A stretch of DNA of 19,129 bases from Pseudomonadota bacterium. GTDB taxonomy: Bacteria; Pseudomonadota; Alphaproteobacteria; Sphingomonadales; SMXR01. A program made the translations under genes and the position numbers. The notes under the pieces are model-generated. The model did no database searches. It had not been told where the DNA came from and was given only the letters and a program-made list of their open reading frames with translations. Below, one piece after another: positions 1 through 7,051 of this stretch; position 1 is the stretch's first letter, and each line of letters opens with the position of its first letter. Where the stretch lies: positions 1 to 19,129 of the forward strand of contig JACZYI010000014.1 in NCBI GenBank assembly GCA_022571175.1, given 5' to 3'.

Positions 1-1
1 T

Positions 2-139
2 ATTGAAAAAGCGAGCTTTATCTTTTAGGGAATTCTTCTTAAAGTCTTCGGCAATATTTGCAGGGATCGAAATAGCCGCGCGTCGAAGTTGTGAGATAAG
101 TCCAAACTTTTGCCAAACAATCAAGGCCTGAAAGATTTT
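2..139 (-). pseudogene. four-helix-bundle (23S rRNA IVP-type) protein, decayed fragment
   Basis: Read on the minus strand, this stretch encodes a recognisable piece of the four-helix-bundle / 23S rRNA intervening-sequence protein family (TIGR02436 type). The start of the fold is visible as IFQALIVWQK, followed at once by GLISQLRRAAISIPANIAE and then a lysine-rich segment ending ARFFNI at the window edge. In intact members about 20 residues of helix 1 separate the VWQK motif from the GL-SQ-RRA motif. Here they are absent, so an in-frame internal deletion is inferred. No ATG, GTG or TTG lies in a sensible position before the IFQALIV motif, and a stop codon lies just upstream (158-160). The usual NIAEG is NIAED. 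The fragment runs off the left edge, so the C-terminal half cannot be judged. The function of these proteins is unknown; some are encoded inside 23S rRNA insertions and others stand alone. Family recognition is from memory of the motif. Confidence 0.62.
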
Positions 140-529
140 GGAGTAATCGTTAACTGCTTACAGACAAATGAAAAAAAACAAAAACACCTTCTGGCTGTCA
201 TGCTTGAAGACAGACACACAGACTTGGCTGTTCTCGCCAGAACATTGGGTTTTGGTCGTCTCAGTTTTGGTTCGCGCGAGCGGCTTCAGCGAATATTGGG
301 GGTATCGCCTGGAGCCGTTACACCCTTTGCACTTATTAATTGCCGGAACAGACCAGAGATTGATCTGACCGTGGCTCTGGGCCGTAAAATGTTGATGACC
401 ATGCCCTTGCATTACCACCCGCTTCATAATGAAGCCACCATCCGGCTTACGCCTGATGATCTGCTTCTTTTTATCCGTAAAATGGGTTTTGAGCCCGAAA
501 TTATCGATTTCAGTACCTTTTCGTCATAA
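110..529 (+). pseudogene. prolyl-tRNA editing protein ProX/YbaK family, 5'-truncated
   Basis: This frame encodes the C-terminal two thirds of a stand-alone prolyl-tRNA editing (YbaK/ProX) domain, which hydrolyses mischarged Ala- or Cys-tRNA(Pro) in trans. Family motifs visible are LLAVMLEDR, the GRLSFGS segment, LGVSPGAVTPFALIN, the HYHPLHNEAT loop and a closing FIRKMGFEPEIID. Family members are usually about 165-170 residues, and their first 45 or so carry the HPPVFTVEEA-type strand. That part is missing: homology starts only around position 150, immediately beside the minus-strand four-helix-bundle fragment. The only start in frame is a TTG at 110, just after a stop at 92-94, with no good ribosome binding site. 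I therefore read it as a gene that lost its 5' end in a rearrangement. A shortened protein could still be made, so calling it a CDS is the alternative. Confidence 0.7.
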
Positions 530-633
530 ACCATCACATGAAAGAGTAGAAGTTGTTCTGGCGTGGGCCTATGATTCCCTCAGCGGACTTTATTGGATCC
601 GCAAGGAATGAACAGGCCAAGGAATGAGCAGAC

Positions 634-1542
634 ATGGAACCAATAATTGGATCGCCGACCCTGGGCGAGGGTGATTATATTCGTTCGGCCAACATGGAGA
701 CCTTCACCACCGAAGTTATTGAGGCTTCTGCTTCTCTCCCTGTTCTGGTGGATTTCTGGGCGGACTGGTGCGAGCCCTGTAAACAATTAACTCCCTTACT
801 GGAAAACGCGGTAACAGCGGCTGGCGGAGCGGTCAGGCTGGTCAAGATCAATGTGGACGAGAACCAGGCCCTGGCCGCGCAGCTTCGAATTCAATCGCTA
901 CCGACTGTGATGGCTTTTAAAGATGGCAAGCCCGTAGACGGATTTACCGGCATGGTGCCAGAAAGCCAGATAAAGGCCCTGATCGAAAAGCTGGTGGGAG
1001 CGGCAGTCACCTCCCCCATTGAAACCCGGATAGAACAGGGGAGGATAGCCCTGGCTGCGGGAAATCTGGAAGCCGCCGAGCAACTCTTCTCGGAGGCTTT
1101 TATGCACGGTGGAGAGGACAATCCGGCCGCACTCGGTTGCCTGGCCAAAATAATGGTAATGCGTGGCAGGTTGGAAAAGGCGCGCGAGATTCTTTCGAAC
1201 CTGTCGGTTTCCTTATCCGCACATGATGATGTGAAGGCGGCGCTGGCAGCCATAGAGCTCGCGGAACAGGGCCAAAATGCCGGAGACGTGAATGAACTGT
1301 CCGCCTTGGTGGAAAAGGAACCCGAGAACCAGCAAGCACGATTTGATTTGGCTTTGGCTTTGTCGGCCAGGGGGCGTCTTGATGATGCAGCCGATAATTT
1401 ATTGGACATGATTCGATTAGACCGGGAGTGGAATGACGGAGCCGCCCGGGTGCATCTTCTGAAACTTTTCGAAGTTTCGGGGCCGACTGACCCCTTTACA
1501 CTTAAGAGTCGTCGCAGGCTTTCGTCTGTTTTGTTTTCATGA
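634..1542 (+). CDS. cnoX: thioredoxin-TPR chaperedoxin (CnoX/YbbN type)
   Basis: This 302-residue protein has an N-terminal thioredoxin fold (about residues 20-125) and a C-terminal TPR-like helical region (about 130-300), the layout of the chaperedoxin CnoX/YbbN. CnoX binds oxidised or unfolded clients and hands them to GroEL/DnaK. The thioredoxin active site is W45-C46-E-P-C49-K, so both redox cysteines are kept, unlike E. coli YbbN, which lacks a working CxxC. The cis-proline loop is visible as IQSLPTV. The TPR part is alanine-rich (GRIALAAGNLEAAEQLF; ARFDLALALSARGRLDDAA). The ATG at 634 follows AAGGA (619-623) at a good distance, and the MEPIIG opening is usual for alphaproteobacterial members. 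The stop codon directly precedes the GTG of the Lon-domain gene, so the two are probably co-transcribed. Cytoplasmic. Confidence 0.88.
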   Translation: MEPIIGSPTLGEGDYIRSANMETFTTEVIEASASLPVLVDFWADWCEPCKQLTPLLENAVTAAGGAVRLVKINVDENQALAAQLRIQSLPTVMAFKDGKPVDGFTGMVPESQIKALIEKLVGAAVTSPIETRIEQGRIALAAGNLEAAEQLFSEAFMHGGEDNPAALGCLAKIMVMRGRLEKAREILSNLSVSLSAHDDVKAALAAIELAEQGQNAGDVNELSALVEKEPENQQARFDLALALSARGRLDDAADNLLDMIRLDREWNDGAARVHLLKLFEVSGPTDPFTLKSRRRLSSVLFS

Positions 1543-2202
1543 GTGAGTAACATAATGACTGTTGTTGAATTGCCTGATGTGGTGCCAATTTTTCCTCTTT
1601 CGGGAGCTCTTTTGCTACCGCGAGGGGTTTTGCCGTTGAATATCTTTGAACCCCGCTATCTGACCATGATTAAAGATGCACTCCAGGGCAAAAAAATGAT
1701 CGGCGTGATTCAGCCTTTGGGTCCGAATGCAACAGTAGAAGACCCTCCAGTTTATCCGCATGGCTGCATTGGCCTGATAAGGGAGTATCAGGAAACAGAT
1801 GATGGTCGCATCTTAATCGCTGTTGAGGGATTGTCGCGTTTTCGCATTCTGGAAGAGTTGACTTGCACCACACCTTACCGGCAGGTTTTGACTTCCTATC
1901 AGGATTTTGAATCAGATCAAAATCAGAACAGTTTTGTTGATCTGAATCTACGATCACACTTTCTGGACGCATTGGGAAAATATCTTATTGGGCGCGGACT
2001 GGCAATTGATCATGAGACTGTTGCTGACCTTCAGGACGAGGCTTTAATCAATTCGCTGGCAATGACCTGTCCGTTCGGGCCCGCCGAAAAACAGGCTCTA
2101 CTCGAAAATATTTCACTTGATGAGAGAGCCAACACAATGATTGCGCTGATGAATTTTGCTCTTGCCGAAGCAAATGCGAAAAATAAAACGCCCAAGCATT
2201 AA
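1543..2202 (+). CDS. stand-alone Lon N-terminal (LON substrate-binding) domain protein
   Basis: The 219-residue product matches the PUA-like substrate-binding domain of the Lon protease with no AAA+ ATPase or peptidase part. Visible motifs are PIFPLSGALLLPRGVLPLNIFEPRY near the N terminus (quoted in part only as IFPLSGALLLP and LNIFEPRYL), GVIQPLG, GCIGLIREYQETDDGRILI and GLSRFRI. A C-terminal helical bundle (about 130-215) contains the NSLAMTCPFGPAEKQALLE segment typical of this family. Its biochemical role is not established; an adaptor or substrate-recognition role is inferred from the Lon homology. The reading frame opens with GTG at 1543 immediately after the preceding TGA. An ATG at 1555 is an alternative that costs four residues. 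There is no strong Shine-Dalgarno site, which fits translational coupling to the chaperedoxin gene. Confidence 0.85.
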   Translation: MSNIMTVVELPDVVPIFPLSGALLLPRGVLPLNIFEPRYLTMIKDALQGKKMIGVIQPLGPNATVEDPPVYPHGCIGLIREYQETDDGRILIAVEGLSRFRILEELTCTTPYRQVLTSYQDFESDQNQNSFVDLNLRSHFLDALGKYLIGRGLAIDHETVADLQDEALINSLAMTCPFGPAEKQALLENISLDERANTMIALMNFALAEANAKNKTPKH

Positions 2203-2222
2203 CAATTTGAATTGGGCAGGCC

Positions 2223-3467
2223 CTAGATATCGACGGTCGGCAGGGGTTCATTCTCACTCTTGAGAAGCTTCGGGATATCGCCAACAGTTCCCCTGGCGTG
2301 CTGCATGAAAAAGCGTTTCAGACCGGGCAGACGCTGCACTATCCCGAGACCCAGGTTTCGCGCCAGGCGGATCGGCACAATATTGTTTGAAAAGAGCCTG
2401 TTCAGCCCATCGGTAGAAGCAACCAACGCCAGGGTATCGGTTCGCCGCCAGCGATCATATCGCTCCAGGGTGCTGGCCAGACCATAATCCAGGCCCACAT
2501 GGGTCGCCTCCAGAATTATTTCCGTTAACGCTGCCACATCTCTCAGTCCTAAATTCAACCCCTGCCCGGCAATGGGATGAATGCCATGGGCGGCATCGCC
2601 CACCAGAGCAAATCTATGGTCTGAAAATCGCTCGGCGATAACGAGAGCCAAAGGATAGGACCAGCGACCGCCCACAAGTTTCAGCCGACCCAGAAAGTCG
2701 CCGGTTCGTTTGTTGATTTCGAGCAGGAACGCATCATCTGATAATTTCATTATCTCATATGCGGTATCGCTGGCGACCGTCCACACTAGCGACGACCGAT
2801 TGTCGTTCAGCGGCAAGATTGCAAAAGGCCCCTCTGGCAGGAATCTTTCGTGCGCAATGTTCAAATGATCATATTCATGTTCAATGGTAGCCACAATTCC
2901 GCTCTGTCCATAGGACCAGTTTTGGGCTTCTATGGAACGCCGGGCTCGGAGGAGGCTGTTTCGCCCTTCTGCAGCTATCACCAGAGAGGCTTCTATTTCC
3001 ACACCAGAGTCCAGCATCAAGGTGGCGCTGCCTTCGTCATGCTCCATGGTCAGGACCGCGTCCGGGGCCAGAAAAGTAAGTGTTTCCAACTCTGCCGCGC
3101 GGGCAAAAAGAGCCTGGCGCATATGCCGGTTTTCAACCATATAGCCCAAGGGCCCCTCACCGAGTTCCTTGCTGTCGAAGTGCAGAAAGAAAGGTGAGTC
3201 TCCATCCAAAACTCGAATTTCCAATATTGGCGAAGGATGCAGTTTCAGGTGCGGCCAAATACCGATATTTTTCAACATGCAATAGGAGCTGAAAGCAATG
3301 GCTGACGCTCGGCCATCAAAGGCAGCATTTGTGACTTTATTTGTTGGTTGAGCATCTGCCACCACCACACTGAGCCCGTGCTGGCAAATCGCGATGCCCA
3401 GGCTGAGCCCTACCAGCCCTCCGCCAGCAATGGCCACATCTGCTTTCAGTTTTTTTGGTGTGCTCAT
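2223..3467 (-). CDS. UbiH/UbiF/Coq6-family FAD-dependent monooxygenase
   Basis: This 414-residue flavoprotein belongs to the ubiquinone-biosynthesis hydroxylase family, which adds ring hydroxyl groups during ubiquinone assembly using FAD, NAD(P)H and O2. The N-terminal Rossmann motif is AIAGGGLVGLSLGIAI (residues about 11-26). An ENRHMRQAL segment and an AAEGRNSLLR segment (the DG-type motif region) follow. The second FAD motif is GDAAHGIHPIAGQGLNLGLRD, clipped here to GDAAHGIHPIAGQG plus LNLGLRD, which is diagnostic of the family. The ATG at 3465-3467 is chosen because homology begins about ten residues later. A frame open far upstream (to 3875) overlaps ftsK and has no family character. The ring position hydroxylated (UbiH, UbiF, UbiI, UbiL or UbiM type) cannot be told from sequence. 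The gene converges on the Lon-domain gene and diverges from ftsK. Confidence 0.88.
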   Translation of the reverse strand: MSTPKKLKADVAIAGGGLVGLSLGIAICQHGLSVVVADAQPTNKVTNAAFDGRASAIAFSSYCMLKNIGIWPHLKLHPSPILEIRVLDGDSPFFLHFDSKELGEGPLGYMVENRHMRQALFARAAELETLTFLAPDAVLTMEHDEGSATLMLDSGVEIEASLVIAAEGRNSLLRARRSIEAQNWSYGQSGIVATIEHEYDHLNIAHERFLPEGPFAILPLNDNRSSLVWTVASDTAYEIMKLSDDAFLLEINKRTGDFLGRLKLVGGRWSYPLALVIAERFSDHRFALVGDAAHGIHPIAGQGLNLGLRDVAALTEIILEATHVGLDYGLASTLERYDRWRRTDTLALVASTDGLNRLFSNNIVPIRLARNLGLGIVQRLPGLKRFFMQHARGTVGDIPKLLKSENEPLPTVDI

Positions 3468-3543
3468 GCCGTTCAAAGCCCTGTTCTGATTTGGGTGTAC
3501 GGTGCCTTTTGACGACTGTCCCGTTAAAGAGGTGCTTCGACTG

Positions 3544-3572
3544 TTGGCAGGTTGGTTGGAATCTTCTAGGTT
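3544..3572 (+). promoter_or_regulatory. probable sigma70-type promoter of ftsK
   Basis: TTGGCA (3544-3549) and TAGGTT (3567-3572) are separated by exactly 17 bases, a good housekeeping promoter in an alphaproteobacterium, where the TTG of the -35 matters most. Transcription would start near 3579, giving a leader of roughly 57 bases to the proposed TTG start of ftsK. Confidence 0.45.
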
Positions 3573-3622
3573 AGGGACGAACTGTCCGTGTAAAGGCAAA
3601 AATTTGGTTCTTTGGTCAAGGC

Positions 3623-3628
3623 GGAGGA
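3623..3628 (+). promoter_or_regulatory. ribosome binding site fixing the ftsK TTG start
   Basis: GGAGGA lies seven bases before the in-frame TTG at 3636-3638. It is the strongest Shine-Dalgarno match near the 5' end of ftsK. Neither the TTG at 3612 nor the first ATG at 3708 has a comparable site. Confidence 0.55.
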
Positions 3629-3635
3629 CATCAGC

Positions 3636-5984
3636 TTGGTACGGCAACCTGCAGGAAGACAAAACAGCTCTCTTCTTCCGGAAGGGACCTTGGCGGCCCT
3701 GAAAAGCATGGCTTGGCGATTCTGGGGCGTGGCCTTGATGCTTCTGAGCGGCGCCCTGTGGGTGGCCATGATCAGCTACCATGTGGAGGACCCTGCGCCC
3801 AATCGGGCCACCGATGCCGTCACCCAAAATTGGCTCGGTCTGCCTGGTGCTTTTTCTTCTGATGTCTTGCTTCAAACCATTGGACTGGCCGGGGCTTTTT
3901 TGGTCTTGCCGATTTTGACCTGGGGTATTCGGATTGTAGGTCTCAAAGGATTGCCCTGGATCTGGGCAAATTTGTTGGCGTGGCCCTTTGCTACCGTATT
4001 TTTAGCGGCAGCCCTGGCGAATATTTCAACCGCATCATTCTGGCCTTTGGAGTCAGGATATGGCGGTTTTTTGGGTGGGCTTTTGGCCATGGGCTTCGGC
4101 GATATTATTTTCCGCTTTTTCGGGTTTTATCCAGCTTCATATCTTACGGGCAGCCTTTTTGGCATTTTTGGCTTGGGTTTACTGGCAGGCTCGTTGGGCC
4201 TGGACGGTCCGGAATGGAAGGCTATCATCCGTTTTCTGTTTGATATCGTCCGTAGTGTGAGCAGCGCGGTACGTTATATGGTATTGTTGCCGTTTAGAAA
4301 ACGTAAGACACAGCAATCCCACAAACCGTCCAAGTCCAGGGAAACGAAGGCGAAGCAGGAGGCGACAAAGTCCGCCCGTAAAAAAACAAAGAAAAGGGAC
4401 ATCACAACCCCCTCGCCAGCCATAAAAGGGCACCGGGCTGCGGTTGAAAGTCAAAGCAAAATGGATCTAGGTGAGAAAAAGACCTTCACCCTTCCTACTT
4501 TGGATCTTTTGACCACACCCAAACAAAAAGTGCTGCCCGAACAGTTAAGCAAGGAAGCGCTGGACCAGAACGCCCGATTGCTTGAAAGCGTATTGGATGA
4601 TTTTGGAATTCAGGGAGAAATACTCAAGGTCCGGCCCGGCCCAGTCGTTACCCTCTATGAGCTGGAACCTGCTCCTGGCACCAAATCGGCCAGAGTTGTC
4701 GGTTTGGGAGATGATATTGCCAGATCAATGAGCGCCATATCAGCGCGGGTGGCCGTTATTCCTGGTCGAAATGTGATTGGTATTGAGCTGCCAAACAACC
4801 AGCGTGAGACTGTCTTCCTGCGAGACGTGCTTGAATCCTCCGCTTTTGAGAACAGCGATGCGACGTTGCCGATGGCGCTTGGCAAGGACATAGGGGGCGC
4901 TCCGGTCATCGCCGATCTGGCTTCCATGCCTCACCTGCTGGTAGCGGGAACCACGGGATCCGGAAAATCAGTTGGGCTCAATGCGATGATCTTGTCCTTA
5001 ATTTACCGGTTAAGCCCTGCCGAGTGTCGCTTCATCATGGTAGATCCCAAAATGCTTGAGCTCTCGGTCTATGACGGCATCCCGCAATTGCTGACGCCAG
5101 TGGTGACAGAGCCCAAAAAGGCTGTGGTCGCGCTTAAATGGGCAGTCAAGGAAATGGAAGAACGTTACCGGGTTATGTCCAAGCTCGGTGTGCGTAACAT
5201 TACCGCCTATAACAAAAAAATTAGGGCCGCGCAGTCAGAAGGGGGAATTATCACAAAGCGCGTTCAAACAGGCTTTGACAAGGAAACCGGCCAGCCTATT
5301 TATGAAATGCAGGAATTTGATCTGGAAATCCTGCCCTTGATCGTCATTGTCATCGATGAGATGGCTGATCTGATGCTTGTGAGCGGAAAAGATGTGGAAG
5401 CCACGGTGCAAAGGCTGTCCCAGATGGCGCGAGCCGCTGGCATTCACATGGTTATGGCAACCCAGCGTCCCTCGGTCGATGTGATAACAGGCACCATCAA
5501 GTCCAACTTTCCAACCCGGATCGCTTTTCAGGTTACCTCTAAAATCGACAGCCGCACTATCTTGGGAGAACAGGGCGCTGAGCAGCTTCTTGGCCGTGGT
5601 GATATGCTCTATATGGAAGGTGGAGGGCGTGTAACGCGGATTCACGGCCCCTTTGTTAGCGACAGGGAGGTGGAAGCAGTGGTTGCTCATCTCAAAAAAG
5701 AAGCCCGTCCTGAATATCTCTCCGATGTGACCGAAGAACCGCCCGATGGTTTTGATTCGCCTTATATTCCGGGTCCAGAGAAATCCGGGAACGAGCTTTA
5801 TGACAAGGCCGTTGATATTGTTCTTCGCGACCGAAAAGCGTCTACGAGTTATATCCAGAGACGACTTAGAATTGGCTATAATCGGGCCGCGACCTTGATT
5901 GAAGATATGGAAGAAAATGGGATTATTGGTGAACCGAATCACAAGGGAAAACGAGAAATTCTTGTTCCTGAACGTGATAGCTGA
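3636..5984 (+). CDS. ftsK: DNA translocase FtsK
   Basis: FtsK anchors at the division septum and pumps chromosome DNA toward the dif site, activating XerCD recombination. From the TTG at 3636 the protein has 782 residues. An N-terminal membrane domain (about 28-185) has several hydrophobic segments. A basic, low-complexity linker (about 220-270, rich in K/R/S/T) follows, then the RecA-like motor with Walker A GTTGSGKS (438-445) and Walker B LIVIVIDE (D574-E575). The AGIHMVMATQRPSVDVITG segment, DNA-contact and sensor regions and a C-terminal winged-helix gamma domain (about 715-775, STSYIQRRLRIGYNRAATL) complete it. The gamma domain reads KOPS polarity sequences. The start at 3636 is preferred because GGAGGA precedes it and because SLLPEG lies at the usual distance from the N terminus. 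The linker is shorter than in E. coli, as is usual outside the enterics. Confidence 0.95.
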   Translation: MVRQPAGRQNSSLLPEGTLAALKSMAWRFWGVALMLLSGALWVAMISYHVEDPAPNRATDAVTQNWLGLPGAFSSDVLLQTIGLAGAFLVLPILTWGIRIVGLKGLPWIWANLLAWPFATVFLAAALANISTASFWPLESGYGGFLGGLLAMGFGDIIFRFFGFYPASYLTGSLFGIFGLGLLAGSLGLDGPEWKAIIRFLFDIVRSVSSAVRYMVLLPFRKRKTQQSHKPSKSRETKAKQEATKSARKKTKKRDITTPSPAIKGHRAAVESQSKMDLGEKKTFTLPTLDLLTTPKQKVLPEQLSKEALDQNARLLESVLDDFGIQGEILKVRPGPVVTLYELEPAPGTKSARVVGLGDDIARSMSAISARVAVIPGRNVIGIELPNNQRETVFLRDVLESSAFENSDATLPMALGKDIGGAPVIADLASMPHLLVAGTTGSGKSVGLNAMILSLIYRLSPAECRFIMVDPKMLELSVYDGIPQLLTPVVTEPKKAVVALKWAVKEMEERYRVMSKLGVRNITAYNKKIRAAQSEGGIITKRVQTGFDKETGQPIYEMQEFDLEILPLIVIVIDEMADLMLVSGKDVEATVQRLSQMARAAGIHMVMATQRPSVDVITGTIKSNFPTRIAFQVTSKIDSRTILGEQGAEQLLGRGDMLYMEGGGRVTRIHGPFVSDREVEAVVAHLKKEARPEYLSDVTEEPPDGFDSPYIPGPEKSGNELYDKAVDIVLRDRKASTSYIQRRLRIGYNRAATLIEDMEENGIIGEPNHKGKREILVPERDS

Positions 5985-6083
5985 GTTCCCCGTTCAACTT
6001 CCATTCACCTTATTTCGGCCATTATGGGGAGAGAAAAACAATCGGATGAAAGAAAAGCTCTGCACCCTTGGAATGGTGACCCA

Positions 6084-6791
6084 ATGCAACCTCTGACATA
6101 TTTATCTCTGGTGATCTTTGGCGCGCTCACTTTTTTTGCGGCCCCGATCGCGATGGCACAGGACAATTATGAGCCCTTACCCATCATCGACCTCGGAAGC
6201 GCACCGGACATTTATGCGGAGCGACTGTCTGCAGTTGAAAATTATTTGAACAATATTCGCTCTCTGAGCGCCGAGTTTATTCAACAAGCACCGGATGGGG
6301 GCTTTTCTCGAGGCTCCTTTAACCTTGAGCGTCCTGGCCGGGTGCGTTTTGAATATGAAGAGGGTAATCCTATACTTATCGTTGGTAACGGTGGCACCTT
6401 AAACCTGATCGACTATGAAATTGGTGAGATTATCCGCTGGCCCATTGAAGACACTCCGCTTGCGCTGCTGTTGGCTGAAGATATCCGTATTGGCGACAAT
6501 ATTTCATTAGTGACTTCGGGTCCGGGCGCTCTGGCAAATATGATTGCAATTACTGCCAAAGACCCGAAACATCCTGAACAGGGAACTTTGACACTTATTT
6601 TCTCCACAGACCGGGACGATACCGGCGCCTTGCGTCTCTCCTTGAGAAATTGGCAGATCATTGATGTTCAGGGCGCCATAACCACAGTCACACTGATTGA
6701 GCTTGAATTAAACCCGGACCTTGATCCGGCTCTCTGGGAATATGAAGACCCACGGGGAGCGCGCTTCCAACAACGACGGCGCCGCCGGTAA
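6084..6791 (+). CDS. lolA: outer-membrane lipoprotein carrier protein LolA
   Basis: LolA is the periplasmic chaperone that takes lipoproteins released by LolCDE and delivers them to the outer membrane. The 235-residue product opens with a hydrophobic signal sequence (residues about 4-22) ending in A-M-A before Q26, a good signal peptidase I site. The mature part shows family features: SAVENYLNNIRSLSAEFIQ, the SRGSFNLERPGRVRFEY segment and a LTLIF strand. The C terminus is rich in arginine (RRRRR). The ATG at 6084 is chosen because it starts the signal peptide. Its n-region lacks a basic residue, so an upstream in-frame ATG at 6024, which adds a charged stretch, cannot be excluded. It lies 99 bases after ftsK in the same direction, and a ftsK-lolA transcript is plausible. 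Confidence 0.87.
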   Translation: MQPLTYLSLVIFGALTFFAAPIAMAQDNYEPLPIIDLGSAPDIYAERLSAVENYLNNIRSLSAEFIQQAPDGGFSRGSFNLERPGRVRFEYEEGNPILIVGNGGTLNLIDYEIGEIIRWPIEDTPLALLLAEDIRIGDNISLVTSGPGALANMIAITAKDPKHPEQGTLTLIFSTDRDDTGALRLSLRNWQIIDVQGAITTVTLIELELNPDLDPALWEYEDPRGARFQQRRRRR

Positions 6792-6874
6792 GGTCGGGCT
6801 GTATCTGGGTATAGAAAATAATTCCCTATTGCGCCTCTTGACTCTCGCAACAGCAATCCCATTTCTAGAATATG

Positions 6875-7003
6875 GGACGATACATGTTGGTCCACCAGGC
6901 GCATCCCCTCCCCCAGCGTTTGGTTGGGCTGTATTGTCCGAGCGCGTGACGAGCGCAAAAAATGCGTCCGGCCCAAGCCCTCCTTGGCCGGGCGCTCTTT
7001 TTT
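6875..7003 (+). ncRNA. candidate structured small RNA between lolA and xth
   Basis: The gap between lolA and xth contains a long hairpin. GGACGATACA (6875-6884) pairs without error (one G-U) with TGTATTGTCC (6930-6939). Bases 6890-6891 pair with 6928-6929. CCACCAGGCGC (6892-6902) pairs with GCGTTTGGTTGG (6916-6927) with a single bulged U at 6924. That makes about 23 pairs, with a 5-base bulge at 6885-6889 and a 13-base apical loop, ATCCCCTCCCCCA. A rho-independent terminator follows at 6951-7003. A TAGAAT box (6866-6871) sits where a -10 element would place the start at the hairpin base. The only TTGACT (6838-6843) is 22 bases away, which is too far, so the promoter is uncertain. It could instead be the processed 3' end of the lolA message. 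No known RNA family was recognised. Confidence 0.45.
6951..7003 (+). terminator. rho-independent terminator after lolA / candidate sRNA
   Basis: CCGGCC (6968-6973) pairs with GGCCGG (6986-6991), closed inside by AAG/CTT. An outer GAGCG (6951-6955) pairs with CGCTC (6993-6997), and six Ts follow at 6998-7003. A GC-rich stem with an immediate T tract is the classic intrinsic terminator, here separating lolA from xth. Confidence 0.75.
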
Positions 7004-7051
7004 GGCTATGAGCAGCGGGTCTCTTATTTCATCCTTCAGGAGCCATAGCCA

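Noticed and set aside
891..1553. Long open frame antisense to the chaperedoxin gene (220 codons)
   Set aside because: Serine/alanine-rich low-complexity translation opposite a conserved gene; a shadow frame.
2203..2222. Possible bidirectional terminator between the Lon-domain and UbiH-type genes (CAATTTGAATTG, GGGCAGGCCC)
   Set aside because: The stems are very short, the loops are too small to form and there is no T tract.
3468..3875. The UbiH-type gene frame stays open upstream to 3875, giving a 550-residue protein
   Set aside because: The added 136 residues show no family resemblance, overlap the ftsK 5' end and its promoter, and the flavin domain starts normally after the ATG at 3467.
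5235..5942. Long open frame antisense to ftsK (235 codons)
   Set aside because: It lies wholly opposite conserved FtsK motor sequence, its translation resembles no protein, and it looks like a codon-use shadow.
6872..7003. 6S RNA or SRP RNA as the identity of the lolA-xth structured RNA
   Set aside because: There is no large central bubble as in 6S RNA and no GGAAGGAAGCA-type motif as in SRP RNA, so a named family is not supported.
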